A stretch of DNA of 64,000 nt from Pseudothermotoga_B sp051235805 (GTDB taxonomy: Bacteria > Thermotogota > Thermotogae > Thermotogales > DSM-5069): assembly GCF_051235805.1 (NCBI RefSeq), contig NZ_JBPNXV010000001.1:1922001-1986000 (forward strand), in the 5' to 3' direction. The position numbers and the translations under genes are program-made. Below are positions 49,320 to 58,412 of the stretch, in pieces. The first letter of the stretch is position 1. Every line of letters begins with the position of its first letter. The notes below the pieces were generated by a model, which was not told the origin of the DNA, did not search any database, and worked only from the letters and a program-made list of their open reading frames with translations.

Positions 49320-50425
49320 AGAACATCTACGATCTGCCAACACCAGCTTTTCTCGTTGATGTCGATGTGATGCTCCAAAACATAAAAGAAATGGCAAAAC
49401 TTTGTGAGCAAAACGGCAAAGAACTCTGGCCCATGGTAAAAACTCACAAAAGTGTTGCCATTGCAAAGATTCAACACGAACACGGCGCGAAGGGCTTTTT
49501 GGTTGGTACAGTTTACGAGGCAGAAAGATTGGTCGAAAACGGTTTTGAAAAGATCATGATCGCCTATCCTTTAGCAAACCCAAGAAACATCGAACGAGTT
49601 ATCTCACTGGCGAAGAAGGCAAGAATTGTATTGTGTTTCGATAGCTATGATTCTGCAGAGCTGGTGAACAAGCTTTGTAAAGGTATTGAACTGGAGTACT
49701 TGGTTAAGATCGACAGCGGCTTGCACAGATTTGGTGTTCCGCCACTCGAGTCTGCAAAGTTAGTCGATCGTTTGCACAGATTCAGAAATTTCCTCTTCAG
49801 AGGTATTGCCACACACCCTGGTCATGCATACACCAAAAGAAATATAGAAGAGCTCAAAGAGGTGGCAAAGCAAGAGTGCAGATCAATGCAAGACGCAAGA
49901 GAAAATCTTCAAGCCAATGGCTATGAATCACAGATAGTCGCGACTGGCTGCACACCCACAGTTAGATTAATCGTATCGTGCAGAGATATAAACACATTCA
50001 GACCTGGGAACTATGTTTTTTACGATGCAACACAAGTAGCTTTGGGGGTTGTTACTGTTGAAAGATGCGCACTCACAGTCTTGGGAACGATACTTTCTCA
50101 CCCGCGTGAGGATTTGTATATAATCGATGTTGGAAGCAAATCACTTGGTTTGGACAAGGGCGCTCACGGTGTGACTTTGATGAACGGTTATGGCATTATC
50201 AAAGATCATCCTGAACTTATCGTCGAATCGCTGTCTGAAGAGGTTGGAAAGATAAGAATCCTTGGAAAAAGTTCACTCAAGATAGGCGATAAAGTTCAGA
50301 TAATACCTAACCACGCCTGCAGTTGTGTGAATATGACCAGCTTTCTTATCGCTCACAGCAGAGATGTTGTGCAAGGAGTAATCTTGGTAGATGCGCGTGG
50401 GTCTTTTATGGTCAATATGATTTAG
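49316..50425 (+). CDS. PLP fold-type III D-serine dehydratase/D-threonine aldolase-like enzyme
   Basis: The ATG overlaps the previous stop (ATGA). The 369-residue protein has the alanine-racemase-like N-terminal barrel with WPMVKTHKSVAIAK, which holds the PLP lysine, and VKIDSGLHRFGV. The C-terminal domain has the metal site NHACSCVNM, where the His-x-Cys pair matches the zinc ligands of DSD1-type D-serine dehydratases. The family also includes D-threonine aldolases. It may cleave or racemise an intermediate of this pathway. It is the last gene of the aminomutase group. Confidence 0.85.
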   Translation: MKNIYDLPTPAFLVDVDVMLQNIKEMAKLCEQNGKELWPMVKTHKSVAIAKIQHEHGAKGFLVGTVYEAERLVENGFEKIMIAYPLANPRNIERVISLAKKARIVLCFDSYDSAELVNKLCKGIELEYLVKIDSGLHRFGVPPLESAKLVDRLHRFRNFLFRGIATHPGHAYTKRNIEELKEVAKQECRSMQDARENLQANGYESQIVATGCTPTVRLIVSCRDINTFRPGNYVFYDATQVALGVVTVERCALTVLGTILSHPREDLYIIDVGSKSLGLDKGAHGVTLMNGYGIIKDHPELIVESLSEEVGKIRILGKSSLKIGDKVQIIPNHACSCVNMTSFLIAHSRDVVQGVILVDARGSFMVNMI

Positions 50426-50450
50426 CAACTCTGCACAAGGGGTGATCGTG

Positions 50451-53081
50451 TTGAAAGATTTTTACAGAATGAAGGCTGAGGATCTTTGCAAAGAACTTCA
50501 AACGGATATTCAAAACGGTTTGACAACCCAAGAAGCCAAACAAAGATTTGAGAAGTATGGACCGAATGAACTTGCCCAGCGAAAGAGAAGAACGATTTGG
50601 CAGATGTTTTTCTCTCAGTTCACCGATTTTTTGATAATAATCTTGCTCGCCGCTGCTGCTGTTTCGATCCTGGTCGGTGAAGGAGTCGATGCAATCCTCA
50701 TAATGATCATAGTTGTTCTCAACGCCACACTGAGCACTATACAAGAATCGAAGGCTGAAAAATCTCTACAGTTGCTCAAGAAGATGGCAGCGCCTATGGC
50801 AAAGGTGATACGCGATGGCATCGTTCAAACAATCTCGTCGAGGGAGATTGTACCTGGGGACATCGTTTTACTCGAGACAGGTAATTACGTACCTGCAGAT
50901 GCAAGATTAATAGAAGCTGTGAATCTTTCCTTGAGCGAAGCGGCTTTGACAGGTGAATCTCAACCAGTGGAGAAGATCACCGATGTCATCGACAAAGATA
51001 AACTACCCATAGGCGATAGGATCAACATGGTTTACTCAGGAACGATCGTTAGCAGAGGCAGAGGAAAGGCAGTAGTGACATCTACAGGCAATGAAACGGA
51101 ACTTGGCAAGATAGCGAAGATGCTCTCAGAGATGGAAGAAGAAGAAACACCTTTACAGAAAAATTTAGAAAAACTCGGAAAACAAATCGGTGTGATAGTC
51201 CTTGCTATCTGTGCGATAGTCTTCGTCGTTGGAATACTCGAAGGAAATCCACTTCTTGAGATGTTTCTCACGGCGGTGAGTTTGGCTGTCGCCGCAGTTC
51301 CAGAAGGACTTCCAGCGGTAGTTACCATAGTCTTGGCGCTGGGCATGTACAACATGGTAAAGCGTCATGCAGTGATAAGAAGACTTCAAGCCGTTGAAGC
51401 ACTTGGTTCAGTCAATGTGATATGTTCTGATAAAACTGGTACACTGACGAAAAACGAAATGACAGTTGTGAAATACTACTTACATCCATCTGAGTTCTTT
51501 GAACACGAGAAAGCAAAGCAAAACTACTCTAAAAGTATGAACCTTCTTCTGACAGGTGCAACTCTTTGTAACGATGCTTTCATCACCTCAAAAGACGGCA
51601 AGAGAGTTACATCGGGAGATCCAACAGAAATAGCCCTCGCTGTTGCGGCTTTTGACTTTGGAATTGAAAAAGAAAAGCTCGAGGAAAAGATGCCGCGCAT
51701 TCACGAAATACCGTTTGACTCAGACAGAAAGATGATGACAACAGTTCACAGAGACCAAAACACGATCTTGTCCTTCACAAAAGGTGCTCCTGATATAGTG
51801 GTGAAAAACTGTACAAAATACTTTACTAAGGATGGACAGACAAAACCGCTTTCTGAAAAGGACAAAGAAGAGATCTTGTCCTTTAACACCCAAATGGCAC
51901 AAGAAGGACTAAGGGTACTCGCGGTTGCTTACAAAGAACTACGAGATGAAAACTTCGCTGATTTGGAGAACGACATGGTCTTTCTGGGATTGATGGGGAT
52001 GATCGACCCACCCAGACCCGAGGTGAAAGATGCTCTGGAGAAATGTCGCAGTGCGGGCATAAAGGTCATCATGATCACCGGTGATCACAAGGTAACCGCT
52101 CAAACGATTGCAAAAGAGTTAAGTATCTTGGATCAAAAGGGCTTAGTCTTGACAGGTAGTGAACTGATCGAGATGGACGTTGAAAAACTGGTTGAGGTTG
52201 TTGAAAGTGTAGAAGTGTACGCAAGGGTTTCACCCAGTGACAAACTCAAGATTGTAGAAGCCCTCAAAAAGAGAGGAAGAATCGTTGCCATGACTGGTGA
52301 TGGTGTCAACGATGCACCAGCGCTCAAGAAGGCTGACATAGGTGTAGCAATGGGCATCACTGGAACGGACGTGTCAAAGGACGCCTCGGACATGGTTCTT
52401 ACAGACGACAATTTTGCAAGCATCGTATCTGCAGTCGAAGAGGGAAGAAAGATCTTTGACAACATCAGAAAGGTTGTCTATTATCTTTTATCTTGCAACA
52501 TCAGTGAGGTCGCCACGATTTTCATCTCCATTCTGCTGAGGCTTCCATTACCCCTTATACCGGTTCAAATTCTTTGGATGAACTTGGTGACCGATGGTTT
52601 ACCAGCCCTCGCACTCGGTGTTGAACCGGCAGAACCAGATGTGATGCAAAGACCTCCGAGAGATCCAAAAGAAGGAATAATGAGCCCATTCGTGATGAAG
52701 CGCATATTCATTGGTGGGCTATTTCTATCTGTCTTGACACTCTTTGTCTACGGTTGGGCTCTGCTGGAACATGATAACATAGAACTCCTCAGAACGATGG
52801 TCTTTTTCACGCTCTGTACTGGACAGTTGTTCCACGCACTGAACTCGAAATCTTTGAAACACTCCTTGTTCAAAGTGGGAATTACAAACAACCCAAGACT
52901 GATCTTGGCAAGCGTGGTCTCTTTCGTGATGTTGTTGGGAGTCGTATACATTCCGGCACTTCAGAAAGTCTTTGGAACAACAACCTTAGCTGGTCACCAA
53001 CTTGTGGTGAGTTTCTTAGCTGCAGCTATGATTATCCCGTTGTTTGAAATGGTGAAACTCTTTAGCTCAAAGAAGAAATAA
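50451..53081 (+). CDS. Calcium-translocating P-type ATPase
   Basis: TTG at 50451 lies 8 nt after AGGGG of an AGGGGTGATC ribosome site; GTG at 50448 and 50442 are alternatives. The ~876-residue protein has a cation-ATPase N domain, the actuator loop LTGESQP, the phosphorylation site CSDKTGTLT, and GDGVNDAPALKKADIGVAMG. Membrane helix 4 reads VAAVPEGLPAVV, with the PEGL of SERCA/PMCA pumps, and helix 6 has NLVTDGLPALALG. This matches Ca2+ or Mn2+ exporters. It is 25 nt past the amino-acid genes but shows no functional link. Confidence 0.93.
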   Translation: MKDFYRMKAEDLCKELQTDIQNGLTTQEAKQRFEKYGPNELAQRKRRTIWQMFFSQFTDFLIIILLAAAAVSILVGEGVDAILIMIIVVLNATLSTIQESKAEKSLQLLKKMAAPMAKVIRDGIVQTISSREIVPGDIVLLETGNYVPADARLIEAVNLSLSEAALTGESQPVEKITDVIDKDKLPIGDRINMVYSGTIVSRGRGKAVVTSTGNETELGKIAKMLSEMEEEETPLQKNLEKLGKQIGVIVLAICAIVFVVGILEGNPLLEMFLTAVSLAVAAVPEGLPAVVTIVLALGMYNMVKRHAVIRRLQAVEALGSVNVICSDKTGTLTKNEMTVVKYYLHPSEFFEHEKAKQNYSKSMNLLLTGATLCNDAFITSKDGKRVTSGDPTEIALAVAAFDFGIEKEKLEEKMPRIHEIPFDSDRKMMTTVHRDQNTILSFTKGAPDIVVKNCTKYFTKDGQTKPLSEKDKEEILSFNTQMAQEGLRVLAVAYKELRDENFADLENDMVFLGLMGMIDPPRPEVKDALEKCRSAGIKVIMITGDHKVTAQTIAKELSILDQKGLVLTGSELIEMDVEKLVEVVESVEVYARVSPSDKLKIVEALKKRGRIVAMTGDGVNDAPALKKADIGVAMGITGTDVSKDASDMVLTDDNFASIVSAVEEGRKIFDNIRKVVYYLLSCNISEVATIFISILLRLPLPLIPVQILWMNLVTDGLPALALGVEPAEPDVMQRPPRDPKEGIMSPFVMKRIFIGGLFLSVLTLFVYGWALLEHDNIELLRTMVFFTLCTGQLFHALNSKSLKHSLFKVGITNNPRLILASVVSFVMLLGVVYIPALQKVFGTTTLAGHQLVVSFLAAAMIIPLFEMVKLFSSKKK

Positions 53082-53216
53082 AATAGAACCCCTTCATTTG
53101 ACAGCATGATGAACTTTGCCGAATAAGATGCCAAGGTTGTCTTGAGTGCAGTTCTTGTCTGCTGTGTTTATTGCTGTTTTTCTGTTTGTTTGAGTCTTCA
53201 CGAGAACTCTCTGGCT
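53082..53216. other. Intergenic stretch at the left border of the accessory island
   Basis: I see no gene, terminator or structured RNA here. It separates the P-type ATPase from the first IS605-type remnant. Confidence 0.4.
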
Positions 53217-53890
53217 GGAAGCCCACGAATTTATTCGTGATGGAAAGCCAATTAATATCCAGTAGACATTAGTTATGCACTTGTGTTATCGGACGATCAG
53301 AAAGAAATATGGACTTCAGGCGAATCTCGTTATACGAGCAATTGCAAGAGTATCTGAGTTGTTCCACTATGAGCCTTGATGCTGAAACTTTCTGTTTCAT
53401 TGAAAAGAAAGAGGAGGTATACATCTCTACCATAGCTGGCAGATTAAAACTTAAACTTGATACCGGGAACTTTCAGAGGGGACTTCTTTCAGGATAAAAA
53501 CCTACATCTGTTACACTATGCTACAGCAAGAGAACTAGAGAGTTTTACATAAGCATCGTAGTTAATCGTGAAGCTCCCATTCCTCTACTAACAGGTAACG
53601 TGATTGGTGTAGATCATGGGATATATAATCTTGCGACTACATCTAATGTGGATCCCAAGCATACGAGTCAGCGCTGTCCCAGATGCGGATTGGTTTCAAG
53701 TAAGAATCGTAAGGGGCACTTGTTTAGGTGTAAATCCTGTGGTTATGCATCCAATGCAGATATAGTTGCCGCAGTCAACAACAAGCAGGTGTATTTGAAC
53801 ACGCTACTTGATGGGCATCAGTCAACATGCCCTGAAGCACCAGCCTCTGTGGTTAGGTGCAAGCCTACGACTTCAGTCGTAGGTGGTTGA
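53217..53890 (+). mobile_element. Decayed IS605-type element with a truncated TnpB
   Basis: A single plus frame from 53309 to 53890 encodes TnpB pieces but has a TAA at 53495-53497. After the stop the frame goes on with KPTSVTLCYSKRTREFYISI and IGVDHGIYNLATTSN, the first RuvC aspartate region. It then jumps straight to HTSQRCPRCGLVSSKNRKGH, the zinc finger, and NADIVAAVNN, the last RuvC aspartate. The middle RuvC segment with its glutamate is deleted, and the N terminus is short. The product would be dead. Hairpins at 53223 (CACGAATTTATTCGTG) and 53870 mark the likely ends. No TnpA is present. Confidence 0.82.
53867..53886 (+). repeat. IS605-type right-end hairpin
   Basis: CCTACGAC, loop TTCA and GTCGTAGG pair perfectly right at the end of the TnpB frame, followed by TGGTTGACG. 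IS200/IS605 elements carry such subterminal hairpins, and TnpB guide RNAs end in this region. Confidence 0.65.
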
Positions 53891-54430
53891 CGCTTCAGCT
53901 TCCGTTGTAGCTTTCTATACTTGCTCGAGTCTGTCTTCTTTTTGGACATCTTACGCTGGATTTTCTTCAATGGTCACTTTCTTCTATCCTCCACTTGGTT
54001 TTGATACTACTGGATAATACTAATCCATTCGGTTTGAAATCTATACCAACTGGATTATTGAATGCATTGTAACTTCGATGCTTTAGATTCCCGTGTTTGT
54101 CTTTTCTTGTTTGCAAAACTTTAATAGACGAACCTTTATCTATGTAGCAAGTTACGTGTAGGTATATACCGCTCGGTTTTCTTACAATCTCTGCTTTGGC
54201 TATCTCGCAATCTTTCGGTATCTGGTTTGCTCCTAAGGCTCTGGTCGTTGATTATGAAGTTATAGAACTAGTTGTCTTGGTTGAACAAGGAGAGTAGCTT
54301 GTTTTTCATTGAATCTGATAGGCTGATCGATGAAATTTTGAGCTCGAATACGACAGGTATTTGGTTTTATTTTCGATGCTCAGTTTCCAGGATTTTCTCT
54401 CGAACTACTTGTACTTTTTCCGATCGTATC
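53885..54430 (-). pseudogene. Second TnpB remnant, opposite strand
   Basis: Reading the minus strand, KPSGIYLHVTCYIDKGSS, then VGIDFKPNGLVLSSSIKTKW and KIQRKMSKKKTDSSKYRKLQ appear in order but in different frames with stops between. These match the TnpB barrel, first RuvC motif and the following lysine-rich QR-S-KK segment. The fragment ends abruptly at the right end of the plus-strand element, so one element probably inserted into the other or a deletion joined them. Confidence 0.72.
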
Positions 54431-54835
54431 ACCGTATGTTTAATCAACTAAACACAGCTATATTATACCGCCCATATCTACTTTAATGTGTGTCTATGCT
54501 CCATTCCTGACAATCTCCTGAACGGGATGGAATTCTCAGTAGCCCAAGGCTAACTTCCATAAAAAGCACTTACTCTATGGCTACAGAGGTGCGCCTTGTA
54601 ATTCACACCTCCAGCTGGTGCCAATCGAACTTCCGCCTGAACTTGTCCAAGATATCTTTTGTACATGTTTATCGCTCGCAGTCTTTATGATATCTAAAAA
54701 TGCGCACGTCTTGTTCGTGGAACTTTCTGGATGATGCATTTAAAGCATCAAGATATGAATTTTCGCTGCAGGTTTCCCATGATATAATTGTTTGACGAAT
54801 ATGCCAAATCAGAAAGAAGGAGGAGGAGACTAAGA
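54431..54835. other. Stretch of decayed sequence without an intact gene
   Basis: No intact frame or gene remnant is recognised. A short inverted segment near 54508-54532 (CATTCCTGACAATCTCCTGA then ACGGGATGG) could be another degenerate insertion end. Otherwise I see nothing here. Confidence 0.4.
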
Positions 54836-55212
54836 AGAAGGTTACAAACCATATAGTCAAGCTGTTACTATTAGTGGAGTATTTTTGTTCTTGATTACGC
54901 TTTTAGGTGGGTATAACAGTCAATACAGCCTCCATATTTGCAAATGGGTAGATTACATACCTGAAGAAGTAATTAAAGAATTTGAATGAAGAATACAATA
55001 GTATGTTTATACTAAAAGATGCCAATAACAAAGAAGTTGCGTACAATTTTCTCGATTTCATAATAAGATCGGAAATCGCTGCAAAGATATCCGGTTATTT
55101 GATGATTCCATCTCCTATAGCAGGAGCTGCTAAGTACAAAGAAGTTGAACCAGTTTATACTTTAAGAACTTTCAAATTGCGAGATAATCGACTACCTTGG
55201 GAAGGATATTGA
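54836..55212 (+). pseudogene. Broken polyamine-binding protein gene (PotD-like)
   Basis: After an AGGAGGAGACT ribosome site a signal-like start KKKVTNHIVKLLLLVEY is seen without its ATG. A frame change leads to HICKWVDYIPEEVIKEFE, which matches the first strand of spermidine/putrescine-binding proteins (typically NWSDYIPPEVIKEFE). It then jumps to FILKDANNKEVAYNFLDFII, near the C terminus of the family. About 200 central residues are missing. The fragment shows at least one frameshift and a large internal deletion. No polyamine permease genes are nearby. Confidence 0.7.
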
Positions 55213-55294
55213 CCTCTACAACAAAGCGCGGGAAGAAATAATTAAGTAGTCGTCAATAGCATCCAACAAACTGAAAAGGAGTGCATTTATTAAC

Positions 55295-56536
55295 ATGTTT
55301 GGAAAAATTATTATCGGTGATAGCAGAAATATGTCTGAATTAATTGAAGAGTCAATGGATTTAATAGTTACGTCACCACCTTATTGGCATATAAAGGACT
55401 ATGGTGTGAAAAATCAGATAGGCTATGGACAGACACTGCATGAGTATCTAAAAGATCTTTATCGCGTATGGAAAGAAAGTTTTAGAGTACTGAAAAAGGG
55501 ACGTAGACTATGCATTAATATCGGAGATCAATTTGCACGTTCAATAGTATACGGGAGATACAAAATCATTCCCTTACACGCTGAAATTATAGCTCAGTGT
55601 GAGGATATCGGATTTGATTATATGGGAGCAATCATATGGCAGAAAAAGACAACCATGAACACCAGTGGTGGTGCAAATGTAATGGGCTCTTATCCATATC
55701 CACCAAATGGAATGATAGAGATCGACTACGAATACATTCTCATATTTAAAAAACCTGGAAATTCAATACAAACAGCCCCTGAGAACAAAGAAAGTTCTAT
55801 ACTCACCAAGGATGAATGGAAAGAATACTTCAGTGGTCATTGGTATTTCAAAGGCGAAAAACAAACCGATCACGAAGCTATGTTCCCTGAAGAACTTCCA
55901 TACAGACTTATCAGGATGTTTTCATTTACCCAGGATACTGTTTTGGATCCGTTTCTTGGAAGCGGAACAACCATGAAAGTAGCTTTGAACCTTAATAGAA
56001 ACTGTATAGGATATGAAATTAATCCCAAATTCTTGGATCTTATAAAAAAGAAGATAAGTGGTGTTAACAGCTCGCTGTTCCACGAGATCAAAATTGTGGT
56101 AAGACAAGATGAATCAATTGACCAAGATGCTCAAGATGTTCCCTATAAGCCAAGAATAAAAGATGCAGCTCCTGTCATAGAACCAAAATTAGTTGAGACA
56201 TCCAAAAACCAGTGCTTAAAAGCTTCTGAGATTATATCCCCAGACACTCTTGTTCTGAGCAATGGCTTAATCGTCAAGTTTCTTGGGGTAAAAATTAAAA
56301 AAGATAAAGAAAGTGACGTAATCGAGTATTTAAAAAAATATGTTTTGAACAAAGAAGTTCTTCTAAATTATGATACATCTTCCCGAGTTAAGGAAAACGC
56401 CGTGGAAGCTTATGTATATTTGAAAAACAAAATCTTTATTAATCGGTACTTGATAAAAAGCGGATTAGCATCTGCAGATAAGACGAGAGTACACAAGTAT
56501 AGAAAAGAGTTTGAAAAATTGGAAGCGGAGGCTTGA
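55295..56536 (+). CDS. DNA N4-cytosine methyltransferase with a nuclease-fold-like C-terminal domain
   Basis: The 413-residue protein has the catalytic motif IVTSPPYWHIKDYG (TSPPYW is typical of N4-cytosine methylases) followed later by LDPFLGSGTTMKVALNLN, the SAM site, in beta-class order. Residues about 311-413 (ASEIISPDTLVLSNGLIVKF, then AVEAYVYLKNKIFINRYLIK) look like a staphylococcal-nuclease-type OB fold without clear catalytic arginines. AAGGAG precedes the ATG. It is adjacent to an MjaI-like endonuclease, so the target is probably CTAG. The AT-rich codon use differs from the surrounding genes. Confidence 0.88.
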   Translation: MFGKIIIGDSRNMSELIEESMDLIVTSPPYWHIKDYGVKNQIGYGQTLHEYLKDLYRVWKESFRVLKKGRRLCINIGDQFARSIVYGRYKIIPLHAEIIAQCEDIGFDYMGAIIWQKKTTMNTSGGANVMGSYPYPPNGMIEIDYEYILIFKKPGNSIQTAPENKESSILTKDEWKEYFSGHWYFKGEKQTDHEAMFPEELPYRLIRMFSFTQDTVLDPFLGSGTTMKVALNLNRNCIGYEINPKFLDLIKKKISGVNSSLFHEIKIVVRQDESIDQDAQDVPYKPRIKDAAPVIEPKLVETSKNQCLKASEIISPDTLVLSNGLIVKFLGVKIKKDKESDVIEYLKKYVLNKEVLLNYDTSSRVKENAVEAYVYLKNKIFINRYLIKSGLASADKTRVHKYRKEFEKLEAEA

Positions 56537-56538
56537 AA

Positions 56539-57219
56539 ATGAGCAAAGAATGGATTTTGAACATGGCAACAAACCGCTGGGGATTAAATAAAAAGGACAA
56601 AGTGGGACCTGTTGCAAAGTGGATTAGAGAAGCTGCACCAAAAACCATTCGTGATTGGGAGAAGTATTATTATAATAAACTTAAGGAAGAAATCCTCGAG
56701 CCGAAAAAGCTACCATTTGAAAATCCTCAAGACTACTTAGAGAACTTAGGAAGAAAACTTTATGTAAAGATAAGTGAAGTGATTAAAGCTGAGATTTGCG
56801 AAGTTAGTGATGAAGACTGTATACAATATATCAAAGAATTAGTTCTCAGCAGGACTTTCAAAGGTTACTTAACCGAAAAGGAAACAATATTCGAACATTT
56901 GGACAAGAAGCTAAACATTAAAATCTTGCCAGCGCCTGATCAATGGGATAGAACTTATAACGTTGACTTCTACATTCAAGTTGGAAACAAATATATTGGC
57001 TTGCAAATCAAACCCATAAGCTACGAACATACACCAGAAATACATAAATGGCTTCAGTGGCTTTCAGACTCGCATGAAAAGTTCCATAAGAAATACGGTG
57101 GTAAAGTTTTTGTTATATTTTCATACAAGGATAAAAATGGAAGAAAGATAATTCACGATGAAGAAAATGTACTAAAGCAAATTCGTGAAGAAATTGAAAG
57201 ACTAAATAGTAGCGGATAA
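56539..57219 (+). CDS. MjaI-like type II restriction endonuclease
   Basis: ATG at 56539 follows GGAGG by 7 nt, two bases after the methylase stop. The 226-residue protein has DRTYNVDFYIQVGNKYIGLQ ending in IKP, which gives Asp and Q-x-K of a PD-(D/E)xK-like site, and an NRWGLNKKDKVGPVAKWIRE start. I recall the MjaI family (recognising CTAG) having these features. The gene appears intact. With the methylase it forms a complete small restriction-modification unit inside the decayed island. Confidence 0.78.
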   Translation: MSKEWILNMATNRWGLNKKDKVGPVAKWIREAAPKTIRDWEKYYYNKLKEEILEPKKLPFENPQDYLENLGRKLYVKISEVIKAEICEVSDEDCIQYIKELVLSRTFKGYLTEKETIFEHLDKKLNIKILPAPDQWDRTYNVDFYIQVGNKYIGLQIKPISYEHTPEIHKWLQWLSDSHEKFHKKYGGKVFVIFSYKDKNGRKIIHDEENVLKQIREEIERLNSSG

Positions 57220-57237
57220 TTTCAAAAAGATGCGATT

Positions 57238-57890
57238 TGAAATGCTAAGTATTTTCAAGGGCAGGTTGATGTTGTTCTACAAAGTTGCGAATTCGTTCAA
57301 TATTTTAAAGACATTGAGCAGATGCTTAATAAGGCGAAAAATTCTTTTCCAGATTCGGCCCTTTAATCAATACTTGTCAAGGTTGCAGTTGTAAACTCAC
57401 TCTACAACACAGATATCTTTCGAGTATACGTATGGGATATCGTATTTCGGAAGTTATCGCACGGGATGGTATTGTTGTTGAACCTGAATTTGTAGATGAA
57501 TTGTCCGTTGTTTTCTCGAAAAGCAATGTGACTAAGGGAAAGAAAATATTACATCAGTTTCGCTTCAGCTTTGCACATATTTTTTAAGCGAAAAGCGCCA
57601 AATTTCCAATTCCTTTATAGCCCGCATGATTGGATACCATGTACATGAAGAATCTAAGGGGGACAAGAAAGACACCACGTACAGCGATTTATGCCGTGAT
57701 TTCCAAATGCTTCTGAATCCGGTTGATTTCAAGACTTTGGCAATCCAGAAAGTCCGTAGAAAGCCATAACCTTTAGGCAGGATTTTGAAAACGTTAACTA
57801 TATCCTCCAGTGTGAATCGTTCTTTCTTTCCAAAAGCAACAAAGAGATTTCCAATCCTTCCATAATGACAAACAATCAACCCTTAGAAAC
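57238..57890 (+). pseudogene. Decayed gene, probably a third restriction-associated or hypothetical protein
   Basis: Fragments in changing plus frames include FPDSALQSILVKVAVVNSLY and NTDIFRVYVWDI. Later pieces are LHQFRFSFA and DTTYSDLCRDFQMLLNPVDF, with frameshifts and stops between. The order looks like one ancestral protein of about 220-240 residues. I do not recognise the family. It directly follows the endonuclease gene on the same strand. Confidence 0.55.
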
Positions 57891-58019
57891 CCGGACCTAA
57901 CCTTCAAACGTCATCCAGAGAAAAGAGTTCTCTTCCTTGAAGACTTTGTACGAAACCTGAGATATATCAATGTTTTTTATCGGGATGGTTTCAGACATGT
58001 TAGAACCCGATAGATTTGA
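57891..58019. other. Decayed intergenic stretch
   Basis: No gene or regulatory element is recognised here; it lies between two pseudogenes. Confidence 0.35.
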
Positions 58020-58412
58020 AATAATGGGTTGGTGCGCAAGTAGAACCAAATTTGTAAGAAAAAGTCAGGCTCCACGCTTCATCGGAGGAAACTTATCGCA
58101 GCATGGATATTGCCTCCCAGAATTGCGACAGCGGTATTAATCGCTGAGTTTAAATCTCTGTCCATTTGATTACCACAAACAGGACATTTCTACGCCCTGT
58201 CGTATAGTGTTAACCCTTCATGCTTGTACCTACAAGCTAAGCATGTTCTGGATGTTAGTATGTATCTATCCAACATAAACGCTGGAGTTCAAAGATTTTG
58301 AAAATTTTTGCTGTGCCAACCAGATATGTTGTCGTCTTGGTAGTATACTCCACTGCACTGTATCTGTACAAAATCGAACATACCTTGTTGACTACATCGG
58401 TACGTATGTTCT
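58020..58412 (-). pseudogene. Third TnpB remnant (C-terminal zinc-finger part)
   Basis: The minus strand encodes CLACRYKHEGLTLYDRA, a stop, then KCPVCGNQMDRDLNSAINTA followed by VAILGG. This is the TnpB zinc finger (cysteines in CLAC... and CPVCG) and the final RuvC aspartate (DRDLNSA). The remainder of the gene is missing or unreadable. It abuts the 3' end of the ygiQ-type gene. Confidence 0.7.

Noticed and set aside
57565..57879. A 104-residue minus-strand gene
   Set aside because: It lies opposite recognisable plus-strand pseudogene fragments, has no ribosome site and no family features.
53885..58412. CRISPR array or structured repeat block in the island
   Set aside because: The repeats seen are only insertion-end hairpins; no regularly spaced direct repeats or cas genes are present.
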